Assembly: GCA_002435745.1 (NCBI GenBank)
Contig: DIWT01000005.1
Location: 1 to 38,153, forward strand
Direction of reading: 5' to 3'
DNA from: a bacterium UBP15_UBA6099
Lineage (GTDB): Bacteria > UBP15 > UBA6099
Length of the DNA stretch: 38,153 nucleotides
The position numbers and the translations under genes were made by a program. How positions within the stretch are numbered: position 1 is the first letter of the stretch; the number at the start of each line of letters is the position of its first letter. The notes beneath the pieces were generated by a model. The model was given only the letters and a program-made list of their open reading frames with translations, was not told the origin of the DNA and did not search any database. Below, one piece after another: positions 1 to 9,749 of the stretch.

Positions 1-20
1 TTTCAAAAGTTTTCCCTTAA
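1..20. repeat. Right half of the AACTTTTTCAAAAGTT-core palindrome at the window edge
   Basis: The first 20 bases match the right part of the 34-nt palindrome that is complete at 11678-11711. The left half of the same palindrome ends the window at 38130-38153, and the two ends share the 10 bases TTTCAAAAGT. The window therefore starts inside a dispersed repeat. The remaining bases up to the TPR gene's stop at position 50 hold nothing I recognise. Confidence 0.85.
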
Positions 21-49
21 TCTTTATCCTTTGCCTTTGCCGGCGGCGC

Positions 50-1105
50 TCAGACAGGCCATTCGTATTTGATTTTATCGAGCGCGGCGGAGGCATCCTG
101 AGAGTGGTCGCCGTCGGGATCGATGGAGAGGCAGAGTTTGAACCTGATGGCGGCCTCAAGTTGCTGACCGGATTCGAGGCATGCGCGGGCGATCCAGAAG
201 TGCGGGTCGGCGTTTTCAGGGTCAAGCTCGGACGCGCGACGCCACGCGCTCACCGCCTCGTTCGCCTCGCCGAGCATGTAGTATGCGTTGCCGAGGTTGA
301 GAAACGTTTCGGGCAATTCCGGGTTGACGTCCGCCGCGTTGTTGAAGAGGTCGAGCGCGCGGCGGTAGTCTTCGTCCTCGTAATAGATTTCCCCCAGAGC
401 GTTGAGGGCGTCTGCGTTTTCCGGGTCGAAGCGAATCGCCAGATTCAATTCGTCGACGGCGTCCTGAAAAGGCATGCCCGGATGATTGCGGCACGCGTTG
501 GCGAGGTTGAGGTGCGCGTTGGAGTATCCGGGGACGGCGGCAAGGGCGCGACGGAACGCGGCGATTGCGGCGTCCCAGTCCTCGTTGTCCGAGTGGAGCA
601 ATCCGATGGCGTTGTGGGCGGGCGCGTGTTCGGGGTCGATTTCGACCGCCCTTTCGTACATCCGCATCGCCATATCCTGCATATCGTTGTCGTCGTAGAG
701 ATTGCCTAGTTCATAAAGCGTTTCAGGGTTGTCGCTTTCGATGTCCGCCGCTTTTTTCATAGCGTCGAGCGCGCCGCCGCAGTCGCCGTCCTCGGAGAGG
801 ATTTTTCCGAGAAGCTCGAAAGCGGGAGCGAAGGAGGGATGTTCGGAATTGATGTCGCGCAGCATGGAGACGGCCTTGGCGCGCTGCCCGTCGTTGACGT
901 AAAACGAAGCGAGAGCGAATTTGACGGTCGGCGAGCCGGGGTCGGCGTCGAGAGCTTTCTCGTACATGAACAGAGCCTCGTCGCGCATCTTCAGATACAT
1001 GTAGCAGCTTCCGAGCAGCCGCATCGCGTCCGCGTCCCTGAAAGAGCCGCGCAGTTTTTCCTTCGCCTCGCTGATTGTCGCGTCAATATCGTCCTGCCTT
1101 GCCAT
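50..1105 (-). CDS. Tetratricopeptide (TPR) repeat protein
   Basis: A 351-residue protein made almost entirely of TPR units of about 34 residues. Typical repeat signatures recur through its length (for example ALFMYEKALDADPGS, AMRMYERAVEIDPEHA and ALDLFNNAADVNPELP). There is no signal peptide or membrane segment, so it is probably a cytoplasmic scaffold. The frame stays open further upstream to 1513, but that part overlaps plsC and has biased, non-protein-like composition. ATG at 1105 is chosen because GGAGG lies 7 bases before it. It is the last gene of the tkt operon, 44 bases after plsC. TPR proteins mediate protein-protein contacts, and the partner is not visible here. Confidence 0.88.
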   Translation of the reverse strand: MARQDDIDATISEAKEKLRGSFRDADAMRLLGSCYMYLKMRDEALFMYEKALDADPGSPTVKFALASFYVNDGQRAKAVSMLRDINSEHPSFAPAFELLGKILSEDGDCGGALDAMKKAADIESDNPETLYELGNLYDDNDMQDMAMRMYERAVEIDPEHAPAHNAIGLLHSDNEDWDAAIAAFRRALAAVPGYSNAHLNLANACRNHPGMPFQDAVDELNLAIRFDPENADALNALGEIYYEDEDYRRALDLFNNAADVNPELPETFLNLGNAYYMLGEANEAVSAWRRASELDPENADPHFWIARACLESGQQLEAAIRFKLCLSIDPDGDHSQDASAALDKIKYEWPV

Positions 1106-1149
1106 AGAGCAACCTCCGCGCGCCGTCGCGCATCTTTTTCGTCCGCGTT

Positions 1150-1863
1150 CTATCGTTTGCGCCCGCGCATCTCGTCCAGCATGTCCGCTATGACGTCCCG
1201 AAGGCGTTCGGATTCGCGGGCGTTGACCTCTCTGTCTTCCGCCGCCGCCGGGTCCACCTTGAACGGCTTGCCGATTCTGACCCGCACCTTGACGGGGAGC
1301 GCGGACGGTATCCAGAAGCCTTTGTCCGGCCCGCCCCAGTCGTGGTAGTTGATAATGTTGGCGACCACCCAGCGCGTGCCGGTCATCGCCACCGGCATGA
1401 TGGGGACGCCCGCCTGAGCCGCCAGCCTCGTGGCCCCCGGCTTGAACTCGTCCAGTTCGTCCCCTCCGGGCCGTATCCAGTGTTTGATCGTCCCTTCGGG
1501 AAATATCACGCACAGCTCGCCCGACTTCAGCAGGTCTCTCAACGTGTCGAGTTTTTCGCGGACTTCGTTTTTATCCTCCGCCACGCCGTAGCTTTCGTGT
1601 ATCGGGTGCATAGTTCCGATGCGGGAGAACAGCGGGCCGACGAGCGGCATCTCCGCTATCCCGTGCCACGCCAGAAAGTGCATCACCCTGTCCTCCACCG
1701 CCGCGCCGAGGAAGAACGGGTCGGAATAGTTCGTATGGTTCGGGCAGACGAGCGCGCCGCCGGACGGTATGTTTTCCGTCCCCGACACTTCCATCCTGTT
1801 GTTAAACTTTAAGAAAGCGGCCAACGCGTTTCGAATCATGAAATAAAGTTTTTCATCCGCCAT
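1150..1863 (-). CDS. plsC: 1-acyl-sn-glycerol-3-phosphate acyltransferase family protein
   Basis: A 237-residue acyltransferase of the PlsC family, which transfers an acyl group to lysophosphatidic acid in phospholipid synthesis at the inner membrane. The catalytic HX4D motif is NHTNYSDP (His43, Asp48), and the substrate-binding FPEGT motif is at residues 121-125. Length is normal for the family. Only a short hydrophobic stretch lies near the N-terminus (about residues 8-20). GGAGA stands 7 bases before the ATG. It lies 21 bases downstream of the UroD-like gene in the same orientation. Other PlsC-fold enzymes acylate different acceptors, so the exact substrate is an inference. Confidence 0.9.
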   Translation of the reverse strand: MADEKLYFMIRNALAAFLKFNNRMEVSGTENIPSGGALVCPNHTNYSDPFFLGAAVEDRVMHFLAWHGIAEMPLVGPLFSRIGTMHPIHESYGVAEDKNEVREKLDTLRDLLKSGELCVIFPEGTIKHWIRPGGDELDEFKPGATRLAAQAGVPIMPVAMTGTRWVVANIINYHDWGGPDKGFWIPSALPVKVRVRIGKPFKVDPAAAEDREVNARESERLRDVIADMLDEMRGRKR

Positions 1864-1884
1864 AAATTCGTCTCCGATTAGTTA

Positions 1885-2985
1885 TTATTTCTCCGCGCCG
1901 CCTATTGGATACGCGCCGTGCCTGCGCGCCGCGCGGAACATCGCTATAGCGTTTTCCGGCTTAACGTCCGGGTGAATCGTGTTGGAAGACGACAGGATGT
2001 ATCCGCCGCCGGGGGCCGCGATTTCTATGGTCTCCCTCACAACGCGGTCTACGTCCTCGACGCTGCCGGAAGTGAGCAGGTCGACGCAGTCGATGTTGCC
2101 GATGACGCAGGCGCGGCCCGCGCACTTCTTCTTCGTCTCGGCGATATCCATGCACTGCGGCTGTATCGGGTGCACGGCGTCGAACCCGATTTCGAGCAGG
2201 TCGTCGAGGATGGCGTTGAGGTTGCCGTCGGAATGTTTGATGGCGGGCAGCCCGGCCGCGTGCACGACGTCCACAATCTCTTTATACCTCGGTTTGAGAT
2301 ATTCCCTGAAATGGGCGGGGGACATGATGGTCGCCTCGTTCATGGCGATGTCTCCGGGCAGCACGACCGCGTCCACCCCTGCGGCGACCGCTCTCTCGAA
2401 CACCGCGAGGCAAATCTCTGTGGCGAGCTTGGCGGTGTCGTGGGCGAACGACGGGTTGTCGATGTACGCGATGAGCGTGTTTATCATCTCGCCGCGCAAG
2501 GCCCAGCTTATCTTGAACGGGTCGGGCATCATGAGCACGTTCGCGATTCGGCCCTTGAAGTGCGATTTGGCGAACATGGCGGCCATGAGCCACGAGTCGT
2601 CGACTTTGGGAGGCTTGTATGATTTCAGGTCGGCGGGGGACTTTATCGGGCCATCGAAGGGGATTGGGTCGCCGTGCCAGCCGACATGCTGGATGACGCC
2701 GAGCCTGTCCTTTATGATGTCGCCCTCGATGTGTTCGCGCCCTAGCAGAGTCGGCATGGTCAGCCCGTCGAGGTCAAGCTCCTCGGCGATGAGAAACAGC
2801 GCGCGCATTATCGCCACGAGGTCGTTCGCGTCCATCTGGTGAAGCAGCTTCAGAGGCGGAACGTTGTCCGTGAAATGCTTGGCGATATTTACTATGCTCG
2901 GCTCGTTGAATGCGAGGTCCCAGATGGGGACCATGTCCGGCGTTCCCCTGTTGAGCGCGGTCAGGAATCTTTCTTTTCCGGTCAT
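1885..2985 (-). CDS. Uroporphyrinogen decarboxylase (URO-D) family protein, possibly a corrinoid methyltransferase
   Basis: A 366-residue TIM-barrel protein of the URO-D superfamily, which contains true HemE and MtaA/MtbA-type cobamide methyltransferases. Family features include the opening TGKERFLTALNRGTPDMVP and the C-terminal GGYILSSSNTIHPDVKPEN. A KHSDGNL segment stands where zinc methyltransferases usually have HxCG, so the usual Cys ligand is replaced by Asp. A later GNIDCVDLL segment carries a Cys. The closing loop resembles the methyltransferase branch more than HemE, and no heme genes are nearby. Its ATG overlaps the transketolase stop in an ATGA arrangement, implying translational coupling. 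The substrate is unknown. Confidence 0.85.
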   Translation of the reverse strand: MTGKERFLTALNRGTPDMVPIWDLAFNEPSIVNIAKHFTDNVPPLKLLHQMDANDLVAIMRALFLIAEELDLDGLTMPTLLGREHIEGDIIKDRLGVIQHVGWHGDPIPFDGPIKSPADLKSYKPPKVDDSWLMAAMFAKSHFKGRIANVLMMPDPFKISWALRGEMINTLIAYIDNPSFAHDTAKLATEICLAVFERAVAAGVDAVVLPGDIAMNEATIMSPAHFREYLKPRYKEIVDVVHAAGLPAIKHSDGNLNAILDDLLEIGFDAVHPIQPQCMDIAETKKKCAGRACVIGNIDCVDLLTSGSVEDVDRVVRETIEIAAPGGGYILSSSNTIHPDVKPENAIAMFRAARRHGAYPIGGAEK

Positions 2986-5030
2986 GACGCGGAGCCCCCG
3001 TTCTTGGTTTTCTGTTTGGCGACAACGCGCCGCGCCGCGTCCGCGACCGCGCCGGGGACGAAGCCGAATTTCTTGAACAGGGCGGAAGCCGGGCCGGAGG
3101 CCCCGAAGCCGTCCATGCCGACTATCTCGCCGTCAAGTCCGGCGTATCTTTCCCAGCCTGTGCGTATGCCCGCCTCGACGGCGACCCGCGCGCGGACGGC
3201 GTCCGGCAGCACGCTCTCTTTGTATTCGGGCGTCTGGGCGTCGAACAGTTCCCAAGACGGCATGGACACCGCGCGGGCGTTAACGCCCTCGTCCGCCAGA
3301 GCGCGGGCGGCGGCGAGCGCGATTTCGACTTCAGAGCCGGTGGCGATGATTATCGCGTCCGGCGCGCCTTCCCGCGCCTGCCACAGCGTGTACGCGCCTT
3401 TGTGAAGGTTGGCGGCCGGCGGATATTCCGCGCGGTCAAGACACGGCAGGTTCTGCCTCGAAAGAACGAGGGCGGTCGGCCCGGACGAATTCAGCAGAGC
3501 CGCGCGCCACGCTTCGACCGTCTCTGCCGCGTCCGCAGGCCGAATCACCGTCACGTTCGGCATCGCGCGCAGCGACATCAAGTGCTCCACCGGCTGGTGC
3601 GTCGGCCCGTCCTCCCCCACGCCTATGCTGTCGTGCGTGAACACGTATATCACCCGGACACCCATTATTGCCGCCAGCCTGATGGACGGCCTCATGTAGT
3701 CGGCGAAAGTGAAAAACGTCCCCGCGTAAGGAATCAGGCCGCCGTGCAGCGCGATCCCGCCGCACACAGCCGCCATCGCGTGCTCCCTGACGCCGAAATG
3801 GATGTTATTCGCCGCGCGGTCGGTCGCGCTGAAACTGCCGGACGCGGCCAGCCGCGTGTTGTTGCTGGGGCCGAGGTCGGCGGAACCGCCGATAAGGTTC
3901 GGCAGCTTTGCGAACAGCGCGTTCAGCGTCTTGCCGGACGCCGCCCGCGTCGCCATCGGTTTCGAGTCTGCGGGGATAACTCCCTCCAGCGCCGACTCCC
4001 ATCCTTCCGGCAGTTCGCCCTTCATCGCGGACAAGAATTCCTTCGCGTCCGCCGGATATAGTTTTTCGTAAACCGAGAACAGCTTCGACCATTTCGATTC
4101 GGCGCGTTTGCCGCGAGCTACGGCCTTGCGCATGTGGGCGGCCACATCTTCCGGCACGATGAATTCCGGTTCGAGCGGCCAGCCGAGCGCCTTCTTGGTG
4201 GCAATCGCGTTGTCAGCGCCGAGCGGAGAGCCGTGGGACTTCTCGCTGTCCTCCAGCGGGCTGTGCCGCCCGATGATGGTCTTGCAGATTATGAGCGAAG
4301 GTTTGGCTGTCTCCCTGCGCGCGCGCTTCAGAGCCTTTTTCACCGCCGGGATGTCGAACCCGTCCACTGGCCCTATCACCTGCCAGCCGAGAGCCTTGAA
4401 CTTCGACGCCACATTCTCTCCGAACGCCAGACTCGTGCGGCCTTCGATCTGAATTCCGTTGTCGTCGTAAAGACAGATGAGTTTTCCGAGGGCGAGGTGT
4501 CCCGCCAAGCTGGCCGCCTCAGTTGAAAGCCCTTCCTGAATGTCGCCGTCCGAACAGACGACGAACGTGTTGTGGTCCACAACGTTGAAGCCGGGTTTGT
4601 TGAATCGGGCGGCGAGCCGCGCCTCCGCGAGCGCCATCCCCACAGCGTGCGCCAGCCCCTGCCCCAGCGGCCCTGTCGATATCTCCACCCCCGCCGCAAG
4701 GTCTCTCTCCGGATGTCCCGGAGTCCTGCTACCAAGCTGCCGGAAGTTCCTTAACTCGTCCAGCGGCAGGTCATAGCCTGTGAGATGCAGCAGCGAATAC
4801 AGCAACATCGAAGCGTGCCCGGCGGACAGCGCGAACCTGTCGCGGTCCGGCCACTCCGGGTTAGCCGGGCTGTGCTTCATGAACCCGTCGAAAAGCGCGT
4901 ATCCCATCGCGGCCATTCCGAGCGGCGCGCCGGGATGCCCCGAATTTGCCTTCTGCGTGGCGTCAACCGCCAGCATCCTAATCGTGTTAACGCATTTGAT
5001 TTCCAGTTCCGTCCCGATGTCTTTCATCAT
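2982..5030 (-). CDS. tkt: Transketolase
   Basis: A full-length 682-residue transketolase, the thiamine-diphosphate enzyme that moves two-carbon ketol units in the non-oxidative pentose phosphate pathway. The N-terminal domain begins with the diagnostic ANSGHPGAPLGMA. The cofactor motif runs from SDGDIQEG to YDDNGI. The central pyrimidine-binding domain includes FGVREHAM, and a C-terminal transketolase domain follows. Length fits the single-chain form. It is the first gene of an operon with the URO-D-like protein (4-base ATGA overlap), plsC and the TPR gene. A weak GGGGGGCGG stretch precedes the ATG. A possible promoter (TTACTA, 17 bases, TAAAAT on the minus strand near 5063-5091) is poor. Confidence 0.97.
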   Translation of the reverse strand: MMKDIGTELEIKCVNTIRMLAVDATQKANSGHPGAPLGMAAMGYALFDGFMKHSPANPEWPDRDRFALSAGHASMLLYSLLHLTGYDLPLDELRNFRQLGSRTPGHPERDLAAGVEISTGPLGQGLAHAVGMALAEARLAARFNKPGFNVVDHNTFVVCSDGDIQEGLSTEAASLAGHLALGKLICLYDDNGIQIEGRTSLAFGENVASKFKALGWQVIGPVDGFDIPAVKKALKRARRETAKPSLIICKTIIGRHSPLEDSEKSHGSPLGADNAIATKKALGWPLEPEFIVPEDVAAHMRKAVARGKRAESKWSKLFSVYEKLYPADAKEFLSAMKGELPEGWESALEGVIPADSKPMATRAASGKTLNALFAKLPNLIGGSADLGPSNNTRLAASGSFSATDRAANNIHFGVREHAMAAVCGGIALHGGLIPYAGTFFTFADYMRPSIRLAAIMGVRVIYVFTHDSIGVGEDGPTHQPVEHLMSLRAMPNVTVIRPADAAETVEAWRAALLNSSGPTALVLSRQNLPCLDRAEYPPAANLHKGAYTLWQAREGAPDAIIIATGSEVEIALAAARALADEGVNARAVSMPSWELFDAQTPEYKESVLPDAVRARVAVEAGIRTGWERYAGLDGEIVGMDGFGASGPASALFKKFGFVPGAVADAARRVVAKQKTKNGGSAS

Positions 5031-5097
5031 TTGCCGCCCCCCGTTCGATGTTGATGCGCTCCGTTGATTTTAGTTTAAATGACTATAGATAGTAAAT

Positions 5098-5122
5098 AAC
5101 CCGCGTTTGCCGAGTTGCGGGT
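5098..5122. repeat. AACCCG-type palindrome, copy 1
   Basis: AACCCGC and GCGGGT flank a 12-base loop in the gap between tkt and the lipocalin gene. It is one of at least eight hairpins of this family in the window's gaps and has no T-tract. Confidence 0.7.
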
Positions 5123-5150
5123 GAAATTCCCGCAGGTCGCAATCCGCGTC

Positions 5151-6527
5151 TCACGGCAACGCGCCTTCCGGCCCTGCTCCGTAACCCGCAAGCTCGGTGA
5201 AAACGTTTCCCGCAAGCCGTTCGCCGTCAATAACCGCCTCCGCTCTGCCGGAGCCTGCCCATACTGCGCGCAGAGGGCCGAACACCCGCGTCTCCTGATT
5301 CGGCATATCCTGCCTGATGGTCAGATGAGCGCGCAGCGACGGGATGGCGACCGCCCAGTCGAGCGGATAAACGATTCCCGTGTCCGGGCTTGTCCACGTG
5401 TTGAGCGGCTCGACCACGATGTCCCTCACGACCGAAACGCGTCCGTCTCCCCATTTGACAGTCGCCAGCCGGTGAAACCTCTCCCCGGTGTCCGGTCTGC
5501 GGAAGACTAACAGGCTCATGTCCGTTCCGTCTTCGAGATGGACGCGGAACCAGTCCCACCCCGCCGGGTTCGCCGCATCGCCTAGCGCGCCGTACTGATG
5601 GTCGTACCACAACACGCCGCGCGCGCGCCGCGTCTCTCCGCCTATCCTCAGTTCCCCCTTCGCCGCCATGCGCGGGAACGAATACAAAAACAAATCCCCG
5701 CCGGGCTCCAGCCCGACGACGCCGTCGCCGCCCGCGAACATAGGCCCCCGCTCCGGCTTCATCTCAAGCTCCGCTTCGAACGCTCCGTCCGTCAGCCTCG
5801 CTCCGTATCTCCAGTCCTCCCAGTCGCGTCCGGGACTTTTCTCGTTCACGAAATAGTTCCCGTCGAATCTCAGCCCAAGCCCCTCGCCCATCACCGTCGG
5901 CTCTTCTTTCATAAACCTGTGGTGCTTTTCGATTTCTTTCTCGTCGAACATGACGGGAGACAACACGGCGCGGACGTCCCCCGGATGCGCGGCGACCGCC
6001 GCCTTCAACGTCGCTGCAGACGATTTCTCGACGAGCGAGCCGCTGTGGAACCGGCCTTCGTCTTTCTCCGTAAGGCAATAATACATAAAACGGGCGTCAG
6101 GCAGGCCGCCGAACCTCGCGACGAAGAACGACGCCGTCAATCCGTATCTGCGCCCATCGTCGTCTTGGAGATGGCCGCTGAATTGCCACCTCTCAAAAGA
6201 AGCGTCGGCGCTCGGCCTTTCGTCCTCCGGAAGATTTATCCGGGGAACGGACACGGAGACCTGCGCGAGCGCCTGCGCGGCGACCGCGAACGTCGCCGCC
6301 GCAACCGCCGCAACTGCCGCTGTTTTTATCCTGAAAAAACCGTTTGAAACTGTTTTCGCCTTCGGCGATTTGGGAAACGCCCTTTTAAACAAGATGTTTC
6401 CCTTGGTCCCTTTTCCCGGACATTTCGCGTCAATATGTTTGCGCAACGATGAGAAGAATCGCGGAAACCCCGAAGAGTTTTCAGTTGTCATATATTCAAT
6501 TGGCAAATCCGCAGGCGTCTTTCTCAT
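5151..6527 (-). CDS. Exported AttH/CrtC-like lipocalin-fold protein (carotenoid 1,2-hydratase family)
   Basis: A 458-residue protein related to AttH and hydroxyneurosporene synthase (CrtC). Family signatures are FERWQFSGHL, DDDGRRYGLTASFF, RGVLWYDHQYG and GWDWFRVHLEDGTDMSL. A hydrophobic Ala/Val stretch ending AAQALAQ looks like an export signal, but about 68 residues precede it. That extension lies in repeat R4 and resembles a non-genic copy upstream of hisC. ATG 6527 is chosen for GGAGG 8 bases upstream; ATG 6491 is an alternative. The further upstream ATGs (6578-6581) lie almost on the predicted transcription start (about 6582). No carotenoid genes are near, so hydratase activity is not claimed. 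Confidence 0.75.
   Translation of the reverse strand: MRKTPADLPIEYMTTENSSGFPRFFSSLRKHIDAKCPGKGTKGNILFKRAFPKSPKAKTVSNGFFRIKTAAVAAVAAATFAVAAQALAQVSVSVPRINLPEDERPSADASFERWQFSGHLQDDDGRRYGLTASFFVARFGGLPDARFMYYCLTEKDEGRFHSGSLVEKSSAATLKAAVAAHPGDVRAVLSPVMFDEKEIEKHHRFMKEEPTVMGEGLGLRFDGNYFVNEKSPGRDWEDWRYGARLTDGAFEAELEMKPERGPMFAGGDGVVGLEPGGDLFLYSFPRMAAKGELRIGGETRRARGVLWYDHQYGALGDAANPAGWDWFRVHLEDGTDMSLLVFRRPDTGERFHRLATVKWGDGRVSVVRDIVVEPLNTWTSPDTGIVYPLDWAVAIPSLRAHLTIRQDMPNQETRVFGPLRAVWAGSGRAEAVIDGERLAGNVFTELAGYGAGPEGALP
6320..6490 (-). repeat. Dispersed repeat R4, copy inside a coding region
   Basis: On the minus strand this segment aligns with 32140-32275. It shares a TCATCGTTGCG core within about 50 bases at roughly three-quarters identity, and a tail ending AAACGGTTTTTTC. 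The translated frames also match (SGFPRFFSSLRK here, TGFSRFLSSLRN there). This copy supplies the N-terminal extension of the lipocalin protein. Confidence 0.65.
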
Positions 6528-6588
6528 TCCCTTTTCCTCCGAGTCGAGACACGAGCCACGCAAGCCACCCGCGCCCATCACTATTTGA

Positions 6589-6618
6589 ATTATATAGCAA
6601 TCCCGAACCAGTCGTCAG
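6589..6618 (-). promoter_or_regulatory. Candidate sigma70 promoter of the lipocalin gene
   Basis: On the minus strand a perfect TATAAT (6589-6594) is preceded, 18 bases upstream, by CTGACG, a four-of-six match to the -35 consensus. Transcription would start near 6582, which favours the ATG at 6527 over those at 6578-6581. Confidence 0.5.
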
Positions 6619-6729
6619 AGTTCGACATCAATTGCTCGGCGCGGACAAACTCCGAGGCGCAGGAGGCATTTTTAGCGATTATATCATGGGGTTTTAGCAC
6701 AAAACCGAGCGGCGCTCACAATCGCGCGT

Positions 6730-6755
6730 AACCCGCATTTTTTACTAACGCGGGA
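6730..6755. repeat. AACCCG-type palindrome, copy 2
   Basis: AACCCGC and GCGGGA flank a loop that contains TTTTTT and ACTAAC. Same design and length as the other family members. Confidence 0.7.
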
Positions 6756-6840
6756 TGGGGGTCAATATTCAACGCCGCTTGACATCCTGTACTGCAAATT
6801 TTCACCAATGAGACCGATTTGGTTCAAATCCGGCCCGAAA

Positions 6841-6866
6841 AACCCGCTTTTCGCAAAACGCGGGTA
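6841..6866. repeat. AACCCG-type palindrome, copy 3
   Basis: AACCCGC and GCGGGT enclose TTTTCGCAAAAC, whose TTTT and AAAA can extend the stem to a nearly complete hairpin. It lies about 70 bases before the dnaK promoter. Confidence 0.75.
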
Positions 6867-6925
6867 ATGCTAGCAGATAATTATCCTTGTTTATAAAAGA
6901 TTTTTCACGCGGCTTAAAAAATAAT

Positions 6926-6963
6926 TCAAGCTTCTTGACAGCATTGCGCTAACGCTTTATAAT
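6926..6963 (+). promoter_or_regulatory. Consensus sigma70 promoter of the dnaK operon with an overlapping inverted repeat
   Basis: TTGACA (6935-6940), a 17-base spacer and TATAAT (6958-6963) match the sigma70 consensus exactly. The start site should fall near 6970, giving a leader of about 40 bases. An inverted repeat TCAAG-CTT-CTTGA (6926-6938) overlaps the -35 box and could be a repressor site. HspR normally binds HAIR elements (CTTGAGT-N7-ACTCAAG); here the half-sites occur in the opposite order, so assigning it to HspR is speculative. No CIRCE element is present. Confidence 0.85.
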
Positions 6964-7010
6964 CTCAACATGAAGTCGGGCTCTATCGTCCGACGCGAGG
7001 AGGCGCCATC

Positions 7011-8863
<1,853 letters not shown>

Positions 8864-8867
<4 letters not shown>

Positions 8868-8894
8868 CCCGGTTTTTTCACCAACGCGGGTTAA
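8864..8894. repeat. AACCCG-type palindrome, copy 4, overlapping the dnaK stop
   Basis: TTAACCCG and CGGGTTAA are perfect 8-base arms around a loop containing GGTTTTTTCACC. The TAA of the left arm is the dnaK stop codon. In the dnaK-grpE gap it could stabilise the dnaK message or reduce read-through. Confidence 0.75.
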
Positions 8895-9030
8895 TTCGAA
8901 TCCGCAGCCGGGATTCTGAGAAGCATTGCGACAACGGCGCGGGCGCGGGCAGCGGGCGGGGGAAACCCGCCCGCGATTTCCCGACCGGCCCAACCCGCGC
9001 CATAGAGGCGAGATCGGAACGAGGCATCTT

Positions 9031-9672
9031 ATGGTTAAACGAATCATCATAGAAGACGAAAACGGCGCGGACGCGAAAGCCGCTCCGGAAAGCGTTGCCG
9101 GACAGCAAAGCGCCCAAGGCGCGCCTGCTCCCGAACCGGCGGCGGAAACGCCCGCCGCTACGCGCGCTGAATCAACGGACGCTCTGGCGCAGACTCGCGA
9201 GAAAATCGCCGAACTGGAAAAAACCCGCGCCGAATACCTAGACATGCTACAGCGCATGAAGGCCGAGTTCGAGAACTACAAACGCAGAACGACAAAAGAA
9301 AAGGCGGACGCGCTCAAGTACGGCCACTCCCGCATGGCGGAAAAACTTCTGCCCGTGCTGGACAACCTTCAGCGCGGCCTGAAATTTGCCGCCGGCGGCG
9401 AGGCGGACGCGAAAATCCTCGAAGGCATGTCCCTCGTAGAGCGCCAGATGCTTGATGTCCTCGCAGAGTTCAGCGTCGTTCCCTTCGACTCCGTCGGCGA
9501 GTTCTTCGACCCGAACATCCACGAGGCCCTCTACACCGTAGATTCGCCAGACGTCGAAGACAGCCGGATAACCGAGGAAATTGAGAAGGGGTTCCGGATG
9601 GACGAAAAGCTGATGCGGCCCGCCAAGGTGGTTGTGTGCAGAAAGCAACAGCCGCAGCAACTTTCAGACTGA
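9031..9672 (+). CDS. grpE: Nucleotide exchange factor GrpE
   Basis: A 213-residue GrpE, which releases ADP from DnaK. An acidic, Ala/Pro-rich disordered N-terminus (residues 1-50) precedes the long dimerising coiled coil (KIAELEKTRAEYLDMLQRMKAEF...). The conserved beta domain contains NIHEALYTV and GFRMDEKLMRPAKVVV. The open frame extends to 8926, but ATG 9031 is chosen because GAGG lies 6 bases before it and the upstream part is Arg/Gly/Pro-rich and not GrpE-like. It follows dnaK by 163 bases, a gap containing a hairpin, and precedes dnaJ. Confidence 0.96.
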   Translation: MVKRIIIEDENGADAKAAPESVAGQQSAQGAPAPEPAAETPAATRAESTDALAQTREKIAELEKTRAEYLDMLQRMKAEFENYKRRTTKEKADALKYGHSRMAEKLLPVLDNLQRGLKFAAGGEADAKILEGMSLVERQMLDVLAEFSVVPFDSVGEFFDPNIHEALYTVDSPDVEDSRITEEIEKGFRMDEKLMRPAKVVVCRKQQPQQLSD

Positions 9673-9749
9673 TATTCAGGCGACGTTAAATCAGGATATA
9701 ATTCGATGGGAAGCGTCCGCCGGAACATACGGCGGCGAGGCGGCGAGCA

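Larger units (their letters stand above)
6582..7010. other. Divergent intergenic region between the lipocalin gene and dnaK
   Basis: These 429 bases hold the lipocalin promoter at the left, two AACCCG palindromes in the middle and the dnaK promoter and leader at the right. I see no credible ORF or RNA gene between them. Confidence 0.7.

Noticed and set aside
1106..1513. N-terminal extension of the TPR protein
   Set aside because: It overlaps plsC in another frame, is Arg/Gly-rich and has no TPR pattern; a good ribosome site supports 1105.
6800..6850. tRNA-like T-loop (GGTTCAAATCC near 6822-6832)
   Set aside because: The flanking bases form only a weak T-stem, no acceptor stem or anticodon arm can be drawn, and no CCA-side structure follows.
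8926..9030. Upstream start for GrpE
   Set aside because: The sequence is low-complexity Arg/Gly/Pro and lacks a good ribosome site, while ATG 9031 has GAGG.
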